A DNA stretch of 64,000 nt from Leptogranulimonas caecicola (GTDB taxonomy: Bacteria; Actinomycetota; Coriobacteriia; Coriobacteriales; Atopobiaceae), in contig NZ_AP025285.1 in assembly GCF_023168405.1 (NCBI RefSeq), positions 1,734,001-1,798,000 of the forward strand, read 5' to 3'. A model generated the notes under the pieces. The model had not been told where the DNA came from and ran no database searches. It worked only from the letters and a program-made list of their open reading frames with translations. Numbering within the stretch: position 1 is the first letter of the stretch; every line of letters begins with the position of its first letter. The position numbers and the translations under genes are program-made. This document shows positions 46,041 through 54,952 of this stretch, piece after piece.

Positions 46041-46253
46041 GCTTGCGCCACCGCGCGCCGCTTCGCCGCGAGGCGGCGCATCGGCGCAGGCGGAAGGCCG
46101 CCTAGCGCCCGTGCTGCACCTGCTGCATGTGCATGGACACAAATTCTGCACGCCAAGTGGGTACATATCGCCACTGAAAACCTTTGGGCCTGCCTTGGCT
46201 CAAAGCTCAGGCCGCCATTTTGGTTGGCACGCTTCTTTTGAGGGAGATCTCTT

Positions 46254-46913
46254 ATGAACGTATCTTTGACTCAACAGTATTTGCTCTGCGCCTTGGACGA
46301 CAAGGGCGCCTTCGCCTCCAAGGAGGCTGCTGCCACCCTGCCCGTGGTAGCCATGTATGAGCTGGTGAGCGACGGCTATCTGCACTTGAGCGAGGACGGC
46401 ACCGAGCTTCGTCCCTCCGCAGAGCCCACCAAGAAGCAGGCAGACCTGCTGACCTGCTACACCTATGTAGAAGAGCGCCGCGTGGTGAACGTGCAGAAGT
46501 TCATCGAGCACTTCTCTGGCAAGGGTGACGGCGCCGCTTCCTTCCTGGCCGCTGTCGCCGATCCCCTGCGCGACGAGGGCCTCATCAAGGCCGCCAAGAA
46601 CCAGGTCGTCTTTGTGCCCGCCCCCACTGCCCGCAAGCAGATGGTGGACACCATCGAGAAGGCTCTGGACGGCAAGGGCGAGATGACTCGCGACGTCGCC
46701 GCGCTGCTCACCTTTGTGCTGGGCGCCGGCTTGCTGGACAAGCTCTTCAACCGTGAGGCCCGCCGCAACCTGGAGCGCGTCCTTAAGGACGGCAAGTGGG
46801 ACACCTTCCGCTTCGCCACCACTCCTGCGGGCAAGGACACCTTCCTGTCTGTGCACCAGGACATCGAGAAGCGCTACGCTCCCATGGTGCGCTACTTTGT
46901 GGCCAACAACTAA
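46254..46913 (+). CDS. GPP34/GOLPH3-like protein (tentative)
   Basis: A 219-residue soluble protein. The start SLTQQYLLCALDDKGAFASK with the following VVAMYELVSDGYLHL resembles the start of GPP34 (GOLPH3/Vps74-like) domains, which bind phosphoinositides in eukaryotes and are found, without known role, in actinobacteria. The rest is alpha-helical with conserved-looking ALLTFVLGAGLLDKLF. The match is from pattern memory only and is weak in the second half. The ATG has a GGGAG site upstream. Confidence 0.55.
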   Translation: MNVSLTQQYLLCALDDKGAFASKEAAATLPVVAMYELVSDGYLHLSEDGTELRPSAEPTKKQADLLTCYTYVEERRVVNVQKFIEHFSGKGDGAASFLAAVADPLRDEGLIKAAKNQVVFVPAPTARKQMVDTIEKALDGKGEMTRDVAALLTFVLGAGLLDKLFNREARRNLERVLKDGKWDTFRFATTPAGKDTFLSVHQDIEKRYAPMVRYFVANN

Positions 46914-47072
46914 CAGCGGGCTTGTGGCCTAACGCTGCAAGCTGAATAGCGATCCCTGCGGCCGCGACCGCCTGCAATCAGACCGCCGCAGCCGGTGCGG
47001 CTGGCAACCCAGCCGCCTGCACCCAAGCTGCTGCACAAAGTACCCCGTTTCTCTCGAGCTCCTAATAGCTAG

Positions 47073-47106
47073 GGTCCCAGCATCTTTGCGATGCCGGGGC
47101 CTTTTT
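47073..47106 (+). terminator. rho-independent terminator
   Basis: GGTCCC-A-GCATC and GATGC-C-GGGGCC form a stem with a TTTGC loop, followed by TTTTT. It lies 160 bases past the GPP34-like gene and could end its transcript. Confidence 0.75.
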
Positions 47107-47120
47107 CGTGCAGCAGCAGA

Positions 47121-47290
47121 ATGGGCGCCCATTGAGATGGTGGGGTTTCTCGGCATCAAACGATGGCAATCTTGGCACGAGCGCCTCCTAAACGATGGAT
47201 TTCGCCCAAATCCATCGTTTAGTGCACCTTTCTGCCAGCTTTGCCATCGCCTAACCGCACCTCGTGCCAACGGCCAACCCGCGCCCAGCC
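47121..47290. repeat. nested inverted repeats with motif copy
   Basis: A perfect 15-bp hairpin CTAAACGATGGATTT (47188-47202) with complement (47208-47222) is enclosed by CGATGGCAA...TTTGCCATCG (47161-47169 with 47241-47250) with extra pairing of TGGCA/TGCCA, and further out by GGCACGAG/CTCGTGCC. The palindrome ATGGGCGCCCAT (47121-47132) and TTCTCGGCA (47147-47155, preceded by GGTGGGG) lie just to the left. It is in the convergent gap before the SRAP gene; no gene is seen. Confidence 0.5.
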
Positions 47291-47352
47291 ATACCAGCGA
47301 GCCAAGGCGTACCATCGTCCAGCGCCCATCCTGCCAGCGCGCTCGCTGCCGG

Positions 47353-48138
47353 CTAGAACAGCGTGGCCTGGCCGGGATCCTCGGGCTCAGACGAGAGCGG
47401 AGTGGCGCTGCGGTTGGCCAAGCTCGCAAAATGGGGGCCCAGCCAAATGGCCACTTCCTCGGGCTCGAGCACCAGTGGCATACGGCGGTGGATGGGCGCC
47501 ATGGTAGCGTTGGGCTCGGTGGTGACAATGGAGAACACCTGGCCATCAGAGACCGCGCCCAGCAATGTGACCTGGGCATCGGGCGAGCTAAAGCTATAGA
47601 TGCGTTTGATCTGCTTGCCCGAGCGCTTGCTGGTGACCGTCTCGATGTCGCTGGCCTCGAAGAAGCGGCGGCAAGGTACTACGCATCGTCCATGTTCGAT
47701 GGGATCTTTCCAAAAGCCGTAGCCCTGCTGCAGGTCCCCCAGCGCCGTCTCGATGCGCGTGTTGAACACGGTGCCCCTGGCTTTCCAAGGTACCGAGAAA
47801 CCCCAGCTCATAGGCGCAGCAGTAAGCTCGTCGGGGCCCATGGCGTCCGGCGCAGGGCCGCCAGGGGGCGCCGCAGGCCGCGCCTCTGGATCCATCGCCC
47901 CCGGCGTCAGCAGATCGGCGGAGACTTGCAAGGCCGGATCAACCAGCGATGCGCGCTCGGCCAGCGCGTAGGGCAAAATCAACTGAGCTTGGGCGCCGGG
48001 AAAGGCGTCCTTCTCGGCAACGTTCCAGAGGCCACCCAGAGGAACGTCGCTATAGTCGCCGGTGGCTCGGCCGCGAGCCAGGCTTTGGAGCACCGCCATC
48101 ACTTGCCTGAGCGTCAAGGGTACAAACCTGCCGCACAT
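47353..48138 (-). CDS. SRAP-domain protein (HMCES/YedK-like)
   Basis: A 261-residue SOS-response-associated peptidase-family protein that crosslinks to abasic sites in single-stranded DNA and shields them. Cys2, exposed after removal of Met1, is the nucleophile (MCGRFVPLT). The NxRxE motif is FNTRIETA, the glutamate region is CVVPCRRFFEAS and the catalytic histidine is in APIHRRMPLVL. The usual aromatic W after the glutamate is replaced, and there is a Pro/Ala-rich insert near residues 85-110. The ATG at 48138 has AGGAGG eight bases upstream. Confidence 0.92.
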   Translation of the reverse strand: MCGRFVPLTLRQVMAVLQSLARGRATGDYSDVPLGGLWNVAEKDAFPGAQAQLILPYALAERASLVDPALQVSADLLTPGAMDPEARPAAPPGGPAPDAMGPDELTAAPMSWGFSVPWKARGTVFNTRIETALGDLQQGYGFWKDPIEHGRCVVPCRRFFEASDIETVTSKRSGKQIKRIYSFSSPDAQVTLLGAVSDGQVFSIVTTEPNATMAPIHRRMPLVLEPEEVAIWLGPHFASLANRSATPLSSEPEDPGQATLF

Positions 48139-48318
48139 GACTGCCACCTCCTGCGGACGCTGCATCCTAAATCGACCGCCCTACCATAACGCGCCCATTT
48201 GGGGGAGCGCGGTCGTTGCGGGTTACACTACTAGCAACCTTATAGCCAATGGTTGGCGCGGCCAACTGGGAGAGGCGAGGCCAAAGCGCGCGGATTCGCC
48301 TCGAAGAGAGGAGCTCCA

Positions 48319-49503
48319 TTGAACGGGTTTGTCTACTCCATCCCTACCACTATTTACTTTGGTGACGATCAGTTTGACAAGTTGGGCGAGGTAGTGGCCT
48401 CCTACGGATCCTGCGTGCTTCTCACCTACGGCGGCGGCTCCATCAAGCGCACCGGCCTCTATGACCGCATTATGGGGCTGCTGCAGGCGCAAGGACTCTC
48501 GGTGATCGAGCTGGGCGGCATCGAGCCCAATCCGCGCATCGCCTCGGTGCGCAGGGGCGCCCAGATGTGCAAGGAAGGCAATGTCGACGTAGTGCTGGCC
48601 GTAGGCGGCGGCTCCACCATCGATTGCTCCAAGTTCATCTGCGCGGGCGCCAAGGCCGATCGCGACCCCTGGGACTGGTTTGCCGATAAAACCACGCCCA
48701 TCGACGACGCGCTTCCGCTGGTCACCGTGCTTACCCTTGCGGCCACGGGCTCTGAGATGGACTCGGGCGGCGTGATCTCCAATCCTGAGACCCATCAGAA
48801 GGAAGGCCGCGGCGCAGCGTGCCTGCTGCCAAAAGCCAGCTTCTTAGATCCTCAGAACACCTATACGGTGCCACCGTTCCAGACGGCGGCCGGCTCGGCA
48901 GACATCATCAGCCACACCTGCGAGACCTACTTCTCCCAGGACAAGGACCTCTACTTCCTGGACACCTTCATGGAGGGCCTGCTGCGCACCGTCATCAAGT
49001 TCGCACCCATCGCCATGGCGGATCCCGCCAACGGGGAGGCCCGCGCCAACCTCATGTGGGCCAGCAGCTGGGCCATCAATGGCTTTGCCGACGGCGGCAA
49101 GACCCAAGCTTGGAGCGTGCACCCCATGGAGCATGAGCTCTCGGCGTTCTACGACATCACCCATGGCTTGGGCCTGGCCATCCTCACTCCTGCCTGGATG
49201 CGCTTCGTGCTGGCCAAAGACCCAGACGGCACGCTGCCCAAACTGGTGCAGTTCGCCCAGAACGTCTTTGGCATCGACGATCCTGCCCTGAGCGACCTGG
49301 AGCGCGCCAACGCCGGCATCGACGCCCTCCAGAGCTTCTTTGTGAACGACCTCAAGCTGGCACCCACTCTCACTGCCATCGATATAGATGACGAGCACTT
49401 CGAGCAAATGGCCGAGAAGGCCTGCCACAAGAACCCGGCCATCGCCGGGTTCGTGGACCTCACGCCCCAAGACATCGTAAAGATCTACAAGGCCTGCCAG
49501 TAG
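48319..49503 (+). CDS. iron-containing alcohol dehydrogenase (butanol dehydrogenase-like)
   Basis: A 394-residue group III alcohol dehydrogenase. The N-terminus NGFVYSIPTTIYFGDDQFDK, the NAD(P)-binding VLAVGGGSTIDCSKF and the iron-ligand region HPMEHELSAFYDITHGLGLA match the YqhD/BdhA subgroup, which reduces aldehydes with NAD(P)H. The start is inferred to be TTG at 48319, because AGAGGAG lies five bases upstream and the family begins here; the open frame extends upstream without a site. Confidence 0.92.
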   Translation: MNGFVYSIPTTIYFGDDQFDKLGEVVASYGSCVLLTYGGGSIKRTGLYDRIMGLLQAQGLSVIELGGIEPNPRIASVRRGAQMCKEGNVDVVLAVGGGSTIDCSKFICAGAKADRDPWDWFADKTTPIDDALPLVTVLTLAATGSEMDSGGVISNPETHQKEGRGAACLLPKASFLDPQNTYTVPPFQTAAGSADIISHTCETYFSQDKDLYFLDTFMEGLLRTVIKFAPIAMADPANGEARANLMWASSWAINGFADGGKTQAWSVHPMEHELSAFYDITHGLGLAILTPAWMRFVLAKDPDGTLPKLVQFAQNVFGIDDPALSDLERANAGIDALQSFFVNDLKLAPTLTAIDIDDEHFEQMAEKACHKNPAIAGFVDLTPQDIVKIYKACQ

Positions 49504-49560
49504 CACAAGGCCTGCCTCTAAAATCCGGCCGCGGCTCACCGCGCCGCTGCTCCGTACTAC

Positions 49561-49962
49561 TTAGGCGAGCTCGGGCGCCCTATGGGCCTCGAGCTCGCGC
49601 ACTAAGGCGATGGCCGGGGCAGAGAGCGTCTCCCAGCCCCTGTGGGCGATGCCAAAGACAAAGGGGTCCACGCCACAGATGGGAACCACCACCGCGCCTG
49701 TCCCTGCTACAGAGCCCACCAGGTCGATAGTGAGGCAGATGCCCAATCCCGCCCCCACCATGGCCTTGGCGGTAGTGAGGTCAGAGGTATAAAAGCGCAC
49801 GTCGGGATGAACGTCTTTCTCGGCAAGGAGGGCGTCGGTGTTGGTGCCGCGCCGAGGATTGATCTGCACCATAGGCCCGCGGTCGAACTCCTCAATGGCG
49901 AGGGAGGCTCGGCGGGCGTAGGGGTGGTCGGCGGGGACCAGGGCCACATAGCCGCTATGGCT
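49561..49962 (-). pseudogene. LysR-type regulator, C-terminal remnant
   Basis: About 130 codons encode the second half of a LysR substrate-binding domain (SGYVALVPADHPYARRAS through AKAMVGAGLGICLTIDLVG). The DNA-binding helix-turn-helix and first half are absent; the similarity stops at about 49960, where a transporter remnant begins on the other strand. There is no ribosome binding site at the first GTG. It is judged a truncated, non-functional gene. Confidence 0.75.
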
Positions 49963-50447
49963 GCGACATCTCCTGCGTCTCCATCGCCACAGGCATCTTC
50001 ACTATCGGCTGTTTGGCGGCACGCTTTTGCGGCGGCCGCCTTCCTCGCAGTGATCCTTGCCAGCCCCCTCACCCCTCAAGAGAGCGCCGAAGGCCCACGC
50101 TGCTCATCGTCCCCAGCTTCATCGCTTTGGGCGCCGGCATCTTTTTGATGGGGCTCTCTACCAACGGCATCGAGCTGCTGGCAGCGGCGGCTCTTATCCG
50201 CTATGGCCTGGGCGCCATCCAACCCACCGGCCTGGCCCTTTCCACCCAGTACCTAGGCAGGTCGCGCTACACCGTGGCCAACGCCACCTTCTACATGATG
50301 ACCGACCTCGCCTGCGGCATCTCCCCCATCACCTTTGGGTTCGTGGTGCCCGTCCTGGGCTACCGAGGTCTCTTTTGCAGCCTTCTTGCGCTCTCGGCGG
50401 CAGGCATCGCCGGCTATATAGTGCTCCATCGCGCCCACAGAGTCTAA
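49955..50447 (+). pseudogene. MFS transporter, C-terminal remnant
   Basis: The frame starting near 49957 reads YGCDISCVSIATGIFTIGCL, then AARFCGGRL, and later GLGAIQPTGLALSTQYLG and GISPITFGFVVPVLGYRGLF, matching the second half of a major facilitator permease. A stretch of about 25 residues after GGRL (Pro/Arg-rich) does not look like an MFS loop and suggests a local rearrangement. The first six spans are missing, as is a start signal. It abuts the LysR remnant. Confidence 0.7.
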
Positions 50448-50508
50448 CGGAACACATCGCCAGAACCAGCATAGGCCGCCAGTAAAGTCGCGCTCACTAT
50501 ATATGCAA

Positions 50509-51318
50509 TCATTCTTGCGGCAAGCGCGAGAACACCAGTCGATGACTACCCGCCTGTGAGCGTTCCTCATCCAGTCGATAGCCGGCTTCCTCAAAACCGG
50601 AAAGCTCCCCTACCTCGCACACCTCATGCTCGGCGCACCAGCGCACAAACGTCCCGCGAGTTTCCTTGGCCGCAGTGGCGCGCTGCAGCCAGCGGCCGCC
50701 CTTCTCGGTGCCAAAGAGGCAAGTGACCACCTGGACACCGGCGTCCGCAAGCAGTTCAGACGTGCCAGAACCGCTGCATGCCGCCTTGGCGTACTCCTCG
50801 GAAGCCACGTTGACCAGCACGTCTGTGCCTTCTTGCACCAACGCCCAAGCCAGTCGGTCGCCCCAGTACTGATAAAGATTGCACACGGGCGCTCCCTGCC
50901 CGACGACGCACAGGGGCTCAGAGAACTTGGCGCCCATTTCCAGCCGATAAGGACAGACTCCGTCAAAGGGGCGCAACAGGCCGTAGAGTCCTGAGAGGAT
51001 CCTCAGGTGATCCTGAAGGTAGTCTAGCTGCCGTTGAGTCATCACTGCCGGCGCCATACGGGTGTACTGGATGCCTTGATAGGCCAAAAGCGCGGGAGGC
51101 GATGCGGGACCCGCGGGCTCCCAGGCCTCTAGGGTTGCGAGGCAGCGGGCCGTAAGCGCGTCAGAGGTGCGCCAGAGGCGCTGGAGTTTCTCGGCAGGAA
51201 GGGATCGCAACAGCGAAGTAAGCGCTTGGGCATCGGAGGCGAAGCGCGGGGTGGTGACTGAGGGCAACGAGTCCTCGGCGACCATCTTTTTTGCGGGGGA
51301 GATGACAAGGCGCAGCAT
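50509..51318 (-). CDS. yaaA: YaaA-family peroxide-stress protein
   Basis: A 269-residue DUF328/UPF0246 protein. The start LRLVISPAKKM and the middle LAYQGIQYTRM with LRILSGLYGLLRPFDGVCPY and RLEMG are the family hallmarks. In E. coli YaaA limits free iron under hydrogen peroxide stress. It is the last gene of a CDF-pth2-yaaA run (15-base gap to pth2), so it is probably co-transcribed with a metal exporter, which fits a metal or oxidative stress role. Confidence 0.92.
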   Translation of the reverse strand: MLRLVISPAKKMVAEDSLPSVTTPRFASDAQALTSLLRSLPAEKLQRLWRTSDALTARCLATLEAWEPAGPASPPALLAYQGIQYTRMAPAVMTQRQLDYLQDHLRILSGLYGLLRPFDGVCPYRLEMGAKFSEPLCVVGQGAPVCNLYQYWGDRLAWALVQEGTDVLVNVASEEYAKAACSGSGTSELLADAGVQVVTCLFGTEKGGRWLQRATAAKETRGTFVRWCAEHEVCEVGELSGFEEAGYRLDEERSQAGSHRLVFSRLPQE

Positions 51319-51333
51319 GGACGCGGGCGAGAG

Positions 51334-51762
51334 CTAGTAGAGCGGCAAGTCGCCGGTGAGGGGGTCTACCTGCTCGGGGAAGAGGGGCTCTAGGGCCAGG
51401 CAGGTGTAAGTGGGTTCGCCGTGGAACTCGGTGATGCCGGCGTCGCGCACCAACGAGACCAAAAAACCCTGGTCCATGGCCTGCTGGGCGATGTCTAGCA
51501 GGGCATCTTCCCCATCTACGTAGACGCACACCTTGGCCACGCCGGCGCCAAACCAGGCGGCCAAAGGAGATTCGTCATTGGGAGCAAAGCGAGGCTCGCC
51601 GTCTTCCTCCAACGCCACGCCGCGGCCATTGGCAGCGTGAGCAGCCAGCGCCTTAAGAGTGGCATCCACGCAGGCATGCCCTGCCTGAGCGGCGATCTTT
51701 CCCTTGCGCATCTTGAGGTCGCGGCGCATCACGATCATTTGCTTGGCCTTATAGGTAGCCAT
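51334..51762 (-). CDS. PTH2-type peptidyl-tRNA hydrolase
   Basis: A 142-residue member of the archaeal/eukaryotic-type Pth2 family, which releases tRNA from peptidyl-tRNA. The N-terminus KAKQMIVMRRDLKMRKGKIA, then AAQAGHACVDATLKAL, and the C-terminal half with VRDAGITEFHGEPTYTCLAL and a final LTGDLPLY carry the conserved lysines, histidine and aspartates. Bacteria normally rely on unrelated Pth; this would be an extra or specialised copy. The ATG at 51762 has AGGAGG six bases upstream. It lies between CDF and yaaA genes. Confidence 0.88.
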   Translation of the reverse strand: MATYKAKQMIVMRRDLKMRKGKIAAQAGHACVDATLKALAAHAANGRGVALEEDGEPRFAPNDESPLAAWFGAGVAKVCVYVDGEDALLDIAQQAMDQGFLVSLVRDAGITEFHGEPTYTCLALEPLFPEQVDPLTGDLPLY

Positions 51763-51791
51763 AGGGGGTCCTCCTGAAGGCAAGAAAAGCG

Positions 51792-53039
51792 TTACTCGGC
51801 GTAGTCTACGTCTACGTGGACAGTGTAGGTGTATTGGGGATGAAGTCGGGTGAGGTCGTCGATGATCTGCTGGCGAAACTCCTCCACGTTGGTGACGCCA
51901 AAATCGCGCACCACATCAAGGGTCACATGTCTCTTGGCATGGTCGACGTAGAGCGCATGCATGGACAGGGCGCCTGGATGGCGCATAACCTCTTCGCGGA
52001 TGGACTGGTTGAAGGCGCGCCACTGCGGATCGTTGGGATCGGCGCCGTAGATGCCGCAGGTCAGGATGATGTGGTGCTTGTCAAAGACCTCTTTGGAGAT
52101 GGCTCGGGAAAGCTTGTCTATCTCCTGCGCCGTAAGCTGGGCCGGCACCTCCAGGTGAATGGAGCCAATCATGGAGTTGGGACCATAAGAGTCGAGGTAG
52201 AGGTCATGGGCGCCGATGACAGGCTTGAAGGACTCCACCTCCTGGCGCACTTCCTTGGCCAGCGTGGGGTCGATACGCTCGCCCAGGATCTCGTTGATGA
52301 TGTTTGCCAACATATCCCAACCGGATTTGATAACCACAGCCGAGATGAACGCTGAGATCCATCCGTCCAACGTGATGTGCCAGATCATGGTGATGAACAT
52401 GCCCACCAAGGTGGCGCCGGTGACCACCGCATCGAAGAGCGCGTCGATGCCCGAGGCGTCGAGGGCCTCCGATTGGGTCTCCTTGCCGCGCTTGCGGGTA
52501 TAGAGCCCCAGCCAGATCTTCATGGCGATGGAGAGCACGATGACGATGACGGCCACCAGGTCATAATGGGCGAGCTCGGGATGGATGACCTTAAGGATGG
52601 AGTCGCGCATGGTGATGATGCCGGTGGCAAAGACCGCAGTGGCCACCAACAACGCCGACAGGTACTCTACACGCCCGTAGCCCATGGGGTGCTCTTTGTC
52701 GGCAGGCTTTCCCGCCAGCTTCACGCCGATGATGGTGACGATGGAGGAGAGGGCGTCAGTAGCACTGTTCACTGCGTCCAACACGATAGGCAGCGAGTTG
52801 GCGATGAGGCCAATGACCGCCTTTGCCAAAGCCAACCCTACGTTAGCGATTATGCCCACAGTGCCCGTGCGAGTGATCACCTGGTTGCGATGCTGAATCT
52901 TTTGCTCCAACGTCCTGGGCTGTGCGGCAGGTTGCGAAGGGGAGCTTGACTGCCCTGATGCGGCGTGTGTGGTGGATTGCGTCTGTCCCGCGTACTCGGT
53001 GGGCGCGGCGGCGTTGTGGGATGTGTTCTGTGATGTCAT
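51792..53039 (-). CDS. cation diffusion facilitator
   Basis: A 415-residue CDF-family antiporter with about six spans. After a Ser/Thr/Gln/Ala-rich N-terminus of about 50 residues come TM1-TM2 with the metal site LDAVNSATDALSS, the HPMGYGRVEYLSALLVA motif, and TM5 with EALDASGIDALFDAVVTGATL; the C-terminal cytoplasmic domain follows. Such proteins export Zn, Fe, Mn or Co. Metal ligands include Asp in TM2 (DAVNSATD) and TM5. The ATG at 53039 has AGGGG upstream. First gene of a run with pth2 and yaaA. Confidence 0.92.
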   Translation of the reverse strand: MTSQNTSHNAAAPTEYAGQTQSTTHAASGQSSSPSQPAAQPRTLEQKIQHRNQVITRTGTVGIIANVGLALAKAVIGLIANSLPIVLDAVNSATDALSSIVTIIGVKLAGKPADKEHPMGYGRVEYLSALLVATAVFATGIITMRDSILKVIHPELAHYDLVAVIVIVLSIAMKIWLGLYTRKRGKETQSEALDASGIDALFDAVVTGATLVGMFITMIWHITLDGWISAFISAVVIKSGWDMLANIINEILGERIDPTLAKEVRQEVESFKPVIGAHDLYLDSYGPNSMIGSIHLEVPAQLTAQEIDKLSRAISKEVFDKHHIILTCGIYGADPNDPQWRAFNQSIREEVMRHPGALSMHALYVDHAKRHVTLDVVRDFGVTNVEEFRQQIIDDLTRLHPQYTYTVHVDVDYAE

Positions 53040-53101
53040 GAAATCGCCCCTGTTGATCTTTGCGCACAGAGGTCTATACCCAACAAGAGCTGCAGGTTGA
53101 G

Positions 53102-53121
53102 GGGGCAGGGGTTTCTCGGCA
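53102..53121 (-). repeat. intergenic TGCCGAGAA motif copy
   Basis: On the minus strand the copy reads TGCCGAGAAACCCCTGCCCC, with the full AC plus C-rich tail. It lies between the divergent CDF gene and the small acidic protein gene. Confidence 0.6.
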
Positions 53122-53257
53122 GCAAGAAACCAGAGGGGTTTGCGCAAACGGTGGGGTCAGAAGTTGCGAGGACTAGGAATCGCTTGGTTGGGCACACCTT
53201 AGACGCAGACAATTCGATCCGACGCCTTAAGGCGCCCGGCACAGAAAGGGGACTCCA

Positions 53258-53524
53258 ATGTCTGAGCATATGGACGCAAAGAAGGCCGAGCAGACGCTGG
53301 TTGACGACGTTGTCGCCGAGGGCAAGCTCGAGGACGAGACCCGCTCCATGGAGGCCTCCATCAAGCCCAACTACAACATCGAGGACAAGTACAACGATCC
53401 TGAGGTTGGCAAGGCCATCGAGGGCGCCGAGGACGAGATCCTCCAGGAGCACATCACCGTTGGCACCGATGAGAACGGCCACCAATACGCCGAGGTCACC
53501 GAGGACGTCACTGGCGAGGAGTAA
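53258..53524 (+). CDS. small acidic protein, unknown
   Basis: An 88-residue protein with about 30% Asp and Glu and no hydrophobic span. It has no recognised family. An AAAGGGG ribosome binding site precedes the ATG, codon use is strongly biased to C-ending codons as in highly expressed genes, and a terminator follows at 53609. Function unknown; its composition would suit a cytoplasmic binding or stress protein. Confidence 0.7.
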   Translation: MSEHMDAKKAEQTLVDDVVAEGKLEDETRSMEASIKPNYNIEDKYNDPEVGKAIEGAEDEILQEHITVGTDENGHQYAEVTEDVTGEE

Positions 53525-53576
53525 CGTTTCTCTAAGATTTTGTCTCTTTAGGCCTTGCGCATACACCTTGTTATAA

Positions 53577-53675
53577 GGGCCTTTGCGCATACACGGAGAC
53601 AGTTCGAGCGCCCCCACTGCATCTAATGATTCAGTGGGGGCGTTTTTTAGATGTCGCCTTAGCATGCACAAGGCC
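53577..53675 (+). repeat. structured repeat element, copy A
   Basis: Left arm GGGCCTTTGCGCATAC-ACGGAGAC (53577-53600), then an inner rho-independent terminator hairpin CGCCCCCACTG / CAGTGGGGGCG (53609-53619 and 53632-53642) with TTTTTT, then right arm GTCGCCTTAGCATGCACAAGGCC split over 53653-53675. The left arm is partly duplicated just upstream (GGCCTTGCGCATACAC at 53551-53566). It lies 52 bases past the small acidic protein gene. See copies B, C and D. Confidence 0.7.
53609..53648 (+). terminator. rho-independent terminator inside element A
   Basis: A perfect 11-bp GC-rich stem followed by six Ts ends the small acidic protein transcript. It forms the inner hairpin of structured element A. 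Confidence 0.85.
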
Positions 53676-53833
53676 TCACGGGTCGCTCTCTCTGAGCTGC
53701 GGGGCTCTCTCTAAGCATCACTCGCTTTCTGAACGTCGCTGTCGTTCTAAGTGGCGCCTTATTCTGCCTGCGCTCTCGTCTGTACAGGCGCCCGTCATGC
53801 GCGGGCGCCCCCCTGTTTGTCCTCCTGCCCTGC

Positions 53834-53858
53834 TGCCGAGAAACCCTCCACGCCGCCA
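53834..53858 (+). repeat. intergenic TGCCGAGAA motif copy
   Basis: TGCCGAGAAACCCTCCACG begins at 53834, about 70 bases upstream of the ribokinase start, with the usual AC plus C-rich tail. Confidence 0.55.
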
Positions 53859-53904
53859 CCTGGGTTAGAGTGAAGGCAAAGGCGACCGGCACGAAGGAGT
53901 GGCT

Positions 53905-54855
53905 ATGGCAAAGCTCGTCGTATGCGGCAGCATGAACATGGACCTGAGCATCCAGGTGGACAGGATGCCTCAGGCAGGAGAAACCCTCACTGGTTCGAAC
54001 TTTATGACCACTCCCGGCGGCAAGGGAGCCAACCAAGCAGTGGCCGCCTCGCGACTTGGAGCTCCAGTGAGCTTCATAGGCGAGGTGGGCGACGATGCCT
54101 TTGGCCGTGAGCTGCGCGCCATGCTGGAAGCCGATTCCATAGATACCCGCCACTTGGGTCACAGCACGCTTCCCACAGGCACGGCCATCATTGTTCGCTG
54201 CGATGCCGAGAACCGCATCATCCTTAACCCCGGCGCCAATGGCGGCTTTGGGCCAGACTTCGTGCGCGAAGCGTTGGAGTCGATGGCAGAGTCGGGCGAT
54301 ATGGCGCTCACTCAGTTTGAATGCGCCCCTGAGGCAGTCCGCACATTTATTTGCACCGGACACGAACTGGGGCTTTACACCCTGGTGAACCCCGCGCCCG
54401 CAGCGCCCATGGACGCCGATCTTCTCTCCTGCTGCGACCTGGTGTGCCTTAATGAGACGGAGTGCGAGATTGTCTGCGGCATCCTGCCTATCTCGCTGGT
54501 GGACTGCGAAGCCGCTGCCGCAAAGCTTCATGAGGCGGGAGTGCGCCAGGTGGCGATCACGCTGGGCGAGCGTGGCGCCTATGGAAGCACTCCGGCTTCC
54601 GACGATTGGCTTCTCTCCTCTAACCTGCGCCCAACTGCGCCACTGGAACTCTCTGCTCGGCTTGTCGAGGCGCTTCCTGTCGAGGCAGTAGACACCACTG
54701 CGGCCGGCGACACCTTCTTGGGAGCGCTGGCGGCAGCTCGACTGGAAGGCGCGTCATTCTTTGATGCCCTCGCGTTTGCCACCCGAGCCTCTGCCCTGAC
54801 GGTCACTCGACTTGGCGCCCAGGTGTCCATTCCATACCGAGAAGAGCTGGACTAG
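53905..54855 (+). CDS. rbsK: PfkB-family ribokinase
   Basis: A 316-residue sugar kinase. The N-terminus KLVVCGSMNMDLSIQVDRMP and the family signature TPGGKGANQAVAASRLGAPV are typical of ribokinase; the C-terminal ATP/catalytic motif is AVDTTAAGDTFLGALAA with the catalytic Asp in AAGD. It phosphorylates ribose or a close pentose. No ribose transporter lies next to it. The ATG at 53905 has AAGGAG five bases upstream; a GTG at 53899 overlaps the site and is not used. Element B follows the stop. Confidence 0.9.
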   Translation: MAKLVVCGSMNMDLSIQVDRMPQAGETLTGSNFMTTPGGKGANQAVAASRLGAPVSFIGEVGDDAFGRELRAMLEADSIDTRHLGHSTLPTGTAIIVRCDAENRIILNPGANGGFGPDFVREALESMAESGDMALTQFECAPEAVRTFICTGHELGLYTLVNPAPAAPMDADLLSCCDLVCLNETECEIVCGILPISLVDCEAAAAKLHEAGVRQVAITLGERGAYGSTPASDDWLLSSNLRPTAPLELSARLVEALPVEAVDTTAAGDTFLGALAAARLEGASFFDALAFATRASALTVTRLGAQVSIPYREELD

Positions 54856-54881
54856 CGCTACGTTGGGCTTCATGCTTCTTC

Positions 54882-54952
54882 GGGGGCTTTTGCATACACG
54901 GAGACAATCGAGCGGCAGATTTCGTCCCATCAATAAAATCTGCCTAAGCCCC
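54882..54952 (+). repeat. structured repeat element, copy B
   Basis: GGGGGCTTTTGCATAC-ACGGAGACAATCGAG (54882-54912) is followed by a hairpin GGCAGATTT / AAATCTGCC (54914-54922 and 54936-54944) and a short closing AAGCCCC (54946-54952) that pairs with GGGGCTT. The long right arm of copies A, C and D is missing, so B looks shortened. It lies 26 bases past the ribokinase stop. Confidence 0.65.
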
